A stretch of 64,000 bases of DNA from Palauibacter sp965207805 (lineage in GTDB: Bacteria; Gemmatimonadota; Gemmatimonadetes; Palauibacterales; Palauibacteraceae), in NCBI GenBank assembly GCA_965207805.1, contig OZ242312.1, forward strand, positions 1,178,001 through 1,242,000, given 5' to 3'. Shown here in pieces: positions 61,201-64,000 of the stretch (within the stretch, counting starts at the first letter, position 1; each line of letters opens with the position of its first letter). The notes below the pieces were generated by a model that made no database searches, was not told where the DNA came from, and saw nothing but the letters and a program-made list of their open reading frames with translations. A program made the translations under genes and the position numbers.

Positions 61201-62690
61201 TCGATGCCGGCAACCCAGTCGGCGAAGGACGGGGTTCCGGGCATGCATAGACCCTCGTAGCTGTCCCACCCGAAGTATCTCAGCGGCAGCCCGATCAACG
61301 TCGGAGGGACGATCCCGACAAGATCGGTATCGATCAGATCCAGCCACGTGAGCTTCTTGAGGTTGCCGAGCTCGGGCGGGATGGACCCCGAGAAGTCTCC
61401 CAGGAAGAGGCTCAGGTGGGTCAGGTTGGCGAGATCGCCAAGCTCGGGTGGAATGCGGCCGGTGAGTTGATTTCCGCCCAACCACAACGCCTCCAGCTTG
61501 GCGAGGCTCGCGAGTTGGGGCGGAATCGCTCCCTCCAGCGAGTTCCACGAAAGGTCCACAACCTTCAGGCTCTCAAGGCTTCCCAGTTCGGGGGGCATGG
61601 GACCCGCAAGCGCATTCCGGTGCAAGTCGATGGCGACGACCCCGCCATGCCGGTCTGTCTCGACCCCGTGCCATTCTCCGAGCGGCAGGTCGCTCAGCCA
61701 GTTGGTGTTGTCGGTCCAGTTGTCGCCGCCGGTGGACTCGTACAGCGCTACGAGCGCATCGCGATCCGCCCCCTCGGAGCGCGACTCCACGCGCACCGTG
61801 GCCTGTCCGGCGACGGAGCCGGAAGCCGCCGTCACTTGAGCCGTGCCGTTCCCAATCGCCGCAACGAGGCCGTTGGCGTTGACCGTGGCCACGCCGGCGT
61901 CGGAGCTTGCCCACGTCACTTGGGGGTCGGCGATGACGTGGTTCGAGGCGTCGTGGACCGTTGCCGCGAGCGTCGCCGTATCGCCGAGCGCGGAGAACGT
62001 CAGTTCGCTCGGGGAAACCACCACCGAGGCGGGAATCTGATCGACCGTCACCCTCGCGGAACCCGAGACCGAGCCCGCCGTCGCGGTGATGGACGTGGAG
62101 CCGTTTCCGACGGCCGCAACGAGGCCGTTCGCGGCGACCGTGGCCACGCCGGGGTCGGAGCTTGCCCAAGTGACTTCCGCGTTGGCGATGATGTTGCCGG
62201 CGGCGTCGTAGGCCGTCGCCGCGAGCGTTGCCGTATCGCCCAAAGCGGAGAACGTCAGTTCGCTCGGGGAAACCACCACCGAAGCGGGGATCCGATCGAC
62301 CGTCGCCATCGCCGAGCCCGAGATCGAGCCCGCGGTCGCGGTGATGGATGCGGAGCCGTTGCCGACGGCCGCAACGAGGCCGTTCGCGGTGACCGTGGCC
62401 ACGCCGGGGTCGGAGCTTGCCCAAGTGACTTCCGCGTTGGCGATGATGTTGCCGGCGGCGTCGTAGACCGTCGCCGCGAGCGTCGCCGTATCGCCCAAAG
62501 CGGAGAACGTCAGTTCGCTCGGGGAGACCACCACAGAGGCCGGGGGCTGCCCAAGGTCCGGCGGGTTGGGGGAGGTTGAGTTGTCCGAGCAGCCCCACAG
62601 GGCGACGATCGCCAGTAGCGCGCTGCTGGCACTCTTGCGGAGATGCGTCGATCCGAGCGAGTGGGGGCCTTGAACGTCCATGCTGTCCAA
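58299..62690 (-). CDS. BIG2-LRR-metzincin surface lipoprotein
   Basis: 1,463 residues. Signal with lipobox VALWGC. Three BIG2 domains (SELTFSALGDTATLAATVYD motif), nearly identical in DNA, then three successive cap-plus-LRR blocks (W-LSDLPLGEWHG, WFEGEEAG, WFTDAPLREWHG) with about twenty LRRs, the shared linker (YLTQAAQFIELPVALVAG), and a peptidase with HEFGHNLSLQH at 1220-1230 and Met-turn DLMSYC at 1273. In the zinc motif a Ser replaces the Gly usual in metzincins (HExxHxxGxxH). C-terminus LFSRGIPDPGAWRR as in its paralogue. Surface protease of unknown substrate. Confidence 0.9.
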   Translation of the reverse strand: MDSMDVQGPHSLGSTHLRKSASSALLAIVALWGCSDNSTSPNPPDLGQPPASVVVSPSELTFSALGDTATLAATVYDAAGNIIANAEVTWASSDPGVATVTANGLVAAVGNGSASITATAGSISGSAMATVDRIPASVVVSPSELTFSALGDTATLAATAYDAAGNIIANAEVTWASSDPGVATVAANGLVAAVGNGSTSITATAGSVSGSARVTVDQIPASVVVSPSELTFSALGDTATLAATVHDASNHVIADPQVTWASSDAGVATVNANGLVAAIGNGTAQVTAASGSVAGQATVRVESRSEGADRDALVALYESTGGDNWTDNTNWLSDLPLGEWHGVETDRHGGVVAIDLHRNALAGPMPPELGSLESLKVVDLSWNSLEGAIPPQLASLAKLEALWLGGNQLTGRIPPELGDLANLTHLSLFLGDFSGSIPPELGNLKKLTWLDLIDTDLVGIVPPTLIGLPLRYFGWDSYEGLCMPGTPSFADWVAGIEVHRGGSQWDDYCNGQDRAALESLYRAAGGDVWTRSNGWFEGEEAGSDRLPVPALGRWHGISAEDSLGRVTEVDLADNGLSGELPLDVGDLALLASLRLGGNPGLSGFLPHTLPRLSALRELRYPGTDLCVPTETFFRRWLDGLEVHEGTAEDCAPTADREVLRRLYDALGGERWFDTRNWFTDAPLREWHGVDADGQERVVGLDLSHNGLRGAIPPDIVDLDALASLNLSGNDLSDGPIPPELGGLADLEFLGLSGILAPGAIPAELGNLARLRELRISGNKLTDGIPSTLADLTELMHLDLSHNGLTGPIPAGLAELSRLEELHLEGNGLSGPLPVGLADLPKLWILDLSGNAFSESIPAAFGGFAKLEYLNLSYNELSGPVPPELARIASLTELFLGSNRLSGPVPPGFGDLARLRSLALTGNAEMSGPLPASLANLRELSHFHATGTELCAPPDEVLLAWLDALLTRRVRRCDSVAAAAYLTQAAQFIELPVALVAGEEALLRVFPTAARANSERIPGVRAAFHLDGSLVHSVDIPGKPGPIPTEVYEGSLARSANAPVPAEIVQPGLEMVIEIDPEGTLDADLEVARRIPETGRLAVEVREMPLFDITFIPFLWEADPDSAVIALTAGMEADPAGHPMLGPTRTLLPVGDLVVTAHAPVVSSSNEASNLIGQVQAIRAIEGGSGYYMGLLSGEFSGAAGIGNLGRRTAYSVTSSSVIAHEFGHNLSLQHTPCGRPMGVDPAYPYPGASPGIWGYDFSGGGRLVPPDEYKDLMSYCSPYWISDFSFEKALRYRLHSEGLLNATRAARPATSLLVWGGVDSLAAPYLEPAFVLEAPPAMPEASGSHRITGRSRDGGELFSMSFAMPRAEDGDGGSSFAFAVPAPVAWAGDLASITLSGPGGSFTLDANQDRPTVILRDRATGQVTGFLRDAPAATAAADADTGAGPAPRVLFSRGIPDPGAWRR

Positions 62691-62826
62691 TAATATCCAA
62701 GAACAGGATTGTTTGCCCCTCCCCTCGCTCCCTTGGACCGGTCACATAGTGGGCATCCCATTTCCCCGGGGTGTTACCCTGGTCGGCATGTAACCGCTTT
62801 CGACCACGACAGCTCGGAGGTTCCCC

Positions 62827-63246
62827 TTGGAATCCGCAGCCGAAGGCTTCCGACGATTCCCGAACACACTTGGCGTCACAGCCTTGATCGGGATGCTGCT
62901 GGGCTGCGGGGAGACGGGGCCGGAGGATCCCACGCTGACGGGAAGCTGGTTCGGGGTCGAGAGCAGCGGCGAAGCCGCCACCAACTGGAGCGCCGACCTT
63001 TCGGAGTCCTCGACGGGTGCCATTACCGGGACCTTCAGCCTTCAATGGGAGTCGCTTTCTGCAACCGGAACGGTAAGCGGCACCCACTCCTTCCCGCAGG
63101 TAAACCTGATGCTCCTGTGGACGTTTTGTGGAGAGTCGATAACCGGCAGCTTCTTCGGGAATCTTGTGACTGCGGACCTACTGCGAGGCACGATTACGAT
63201 AGCTGAGGACCCGCCGTTTACGTTGGACCTCGAACGAGTCCGCTAG
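62827..63246 (+). CDS. Small lipoprotein, divergent from the metzincin gene
   Basis: 139 residues, TTG start after CGGAGG. Lipobox GMLLGC, then a compact domain beginning LTGSWFGV with LSESSTGAITGTFSL and ITGSFFGNLV strands, the look of a small beta-barrel/lipocalin-like lipoprotein (METQ-type 'TGTW' fold). 136 bases separate it from the divergent metzincin gene. Its stop lies inside the palindrome at 63242. Confidence 0.65.
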   Translation: MESAAEGFRRFPNTLGVTALIGMLLGCGETGPEDPTLTGSWFGVESSGEAATNWSADLSESSTGAITGTFSLQWESLSATGTVSGTHSFPQVNLMLLWTFCGESITGSFFGNLVTADLLRGTITIAEDPPFTLDLERVR

Positions 63247-63261
63247 CTCAGCTCAGCTAGC
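63242..63261. repeat. Palindrome at the end of the third mob module
   Basis: GCTAGCT-CAGCTC-AGCTAGC. It contains the lipoprotein stop codon and lies 15 bases from the end of the relaxase gene. It could be a terminator without T run or an element end. Confidence 0.4.
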
Positions 63262-63275
63262 ACGACCGCGGAAGA

Positions 63276-64000
63276 TCAGCGGCTAGGCCCGGAATCCCGA
63301 TCCGGCCCGCGCGGCCTAATCCTTTCCAGCAGCCTCTTCGTCATCTCCATCTGCGCCCTGGCCCTGCGCCGTACGTCCCGGAGTATCCGGTCAAGTCCGT
63401 CACCCGCGCGCTCAGCCGCTCGACTTGCCGCTGCAAGGCTTCGACCCGTTCTCGCAACGCTTCGATCCGTCCGGATTGCCGCCGCTGTTCCGTTTCGTAC
63501 TGCTCGGACAACCTTTCCAATGCGGCCGTCAGCCGCCGCTCCAAATCGGTCACGCAGCTCCCTCCTCACTCCCTCGACAGCTTCAAGTAGGGCCGCTCGT
63601 CCATCGTGAACGCCGGACGGCCCGACGTGCGTGCGGGCAGCGCCACGTACCGCTCCCCGTTGATCTCCATCAACTCGACGCCCCAAGTCGTCTCTTGCAT
63701 CTCCGCCAGCGTCTCGCGCGCCCGGTGAATCCGTATGTTCACCTCCGTCAAGGTCTCGAACCGGGAGTCGATGATCCTCGACAGCCAGTGCATCGTCGCC
63801 CAGCTGCCGCCGCAGATACCGAGAAAAAGGCTCATGCCGACCACCAGCGGCCGGAGCCAGGCCTTCATCAGCAACTCGCGCATCCGCGCGGTCGCCTCCG
63901 CCGTATCGGCCTCGATGGAACGCAGCGCGCCGCTTGCGACGGCGCTCAAGCTCTCGCCGAGCCGCGCGAGCTCGCGCGCGGCTTCGTCCTCGATCCGCCT
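63276..64000 (-). CDS. mobA: MobA-type relaxase, C-terminal part (start outside window)
   Basis: Arg/Ala-rich frame matching the second half of the relaxases at 11506 and 27796 (ARAARRELERRRKRRAAFHR; RRELRDRFGAAADGR). It continues past the point where the first locus is truncated (IGKVVRAVRNGTAAAI, then PRGPDRDSGPSR, the same end as at 29325). The nuclease domain lies beyond the window edge. Confidence 0.75.
   Translation of the reverse strand, partial: ADRGRSRARARAARRELERRRKRRAAFHRGRYGGGDRADARVADEGLAPAAGGRHEPFSRYLRRQLGDDALAVEDHRLPVRDLDGGEHTDSPGARDAGGDARDDLGRRVDGDQRGAVRGAARTHVGPSGVHDGRAALLEAVEGVRRELRDRFGAAADGRIGKVVRAVRNGTAAAIRTDRSVARTGRSLAAASRAAERAGDGLDRILRDVRRRARAQMEMTKRLLERIRPRGPDRDSGPSR
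63341..63553 (-). CDS. MobD-like coiled-coil protein inside mobA
   Basis: 70 residues, GTG start 13 bases after the mobB stop. MTDLERRLTAALERLSEQYE begins a single coiled coil (IEALRERVEALQRQVERL). The first 12 codons equal the mobD remnant at 11580-11616, which shows where the first locus was cut. Confidence 0.7.
   Translation of the reverse strand: MTDLERRLTAALERLSEQYETEQRRQSGRIEALRERVEALQRQVERLSARVTDLTGYSGTYGAGPGRRWR
63566..64000 (-). CDS. MobB-like membrane protein inside mobA (5' end outside window)
   Basis: Open frame from the window edge (RRIEDEAARELARLGES) through the transmembrane segment LRPLVVGMSLFLGICGG to YLKLSRE. About 85 percent identical to the protein at 11622, less so to that at 28535. 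Confidence 0.78.
   Translation of the reverse strand, partial: RRIEDEAARELARLGESLSAVASGALRSIEADTAEATARMRELLMKAWLRPLVVGMSLFLGICGGSWATMHWLSRIIDSRFETLTEVNIRIHRARETLAEMQETTWGVELMEINGERYVALPARTSGRPAFTMDERPYLKLSRE

Overview
The window is GC-rich, strictly bacterial DNA. It combines large repeat-built surface lipoproteins (plant-type leucine-rich repeats, BIG2/Ig-like and cadherin-like domains, metzincin-type peptidases), a bactofilin, a PspA operon and TrpS. That mix fits a Gemmatimonadota-type bacterium, possibly a host-associated or marine one. This assignment is inference: there is no rRNA marker here.

Layout. 1-3.7 kb: an Ig-repeat lipoprotein and an LRR lipoprotein in tandem on the minus strand, with a (CGGCT)22 microsatellite upstream. 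4.3-5.8 kb: an HTH/AlpA regulator cassette fused into one frame and a broken downstream gene. 6-11.5 kb: two close paralogous tyrosine recombinases, a tRNA-Ser 3' fragment that looks like an attachment site, and a small lipoprotein behind a G15 tract. 11.5-13.2 kb: a truncated ColE1-type mobilization module (mobC-mobA with mobB inside mobA). 13.4-15.6 kb: two cargo genes. 16-20 kb: a giant BIG2-LRR-metzincin lipoprotein. 20.4-26.4 kb: three P4-type integrases, a frameshifted S24 repressor and a second HTH/AlpA cassette. 25.1-29.4 kb: a compact integrative mobilizable element (int-HTH-alpA-mobC-mobA/B/D) bounded by two similar 15-bp sites. 29.5-32.4 kb: an operon of a small secreted peptide, a membrane-anchored beta-propeller and a two-gene ABC exporter. 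32.6-41 kb: a decapitated LRR-metzincin gene meeting, tail to tail, a 2,260-residue cadherin/autotransporter-like gene; both are cut at the same junction.

41.5-50.2 kb is ordinary host backbone: short coiled-coil membrane proteins, a CesT/YbjN-like protein with PspA and a DUF1611 protein, trpS, a 2-hydroxyacid dehydrogenase and a PAS-LuxR regulator. 50.4-57.5 kb is a second Ig-lipoprotein/LRR-lipoprotein pair whose Ig gene is split by a 4.9-kb island carrying its own integrase, an EEP-family phosphoesterase and a frameshifted LRR gene. 57.7-63.2 kb holds a bactofilin, another BIG2-LRR-metzincin lipoprotein and a divergent small lipoprotein. The right edge enters a third mobilization module.

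Two families of structured repeats not explained by any gene recur across the accessory parts. R1 has six copies of about 95 bp with three stems. R2 has three copies of about 125 bp, a long outer stem holding two hairpins and followed by a third. In both families the stem sequences change between copies while pairing is kept. They are the strongest candidates here for something undescribed. Integration events also repeatedly lie in or beside repeat-protein genes.
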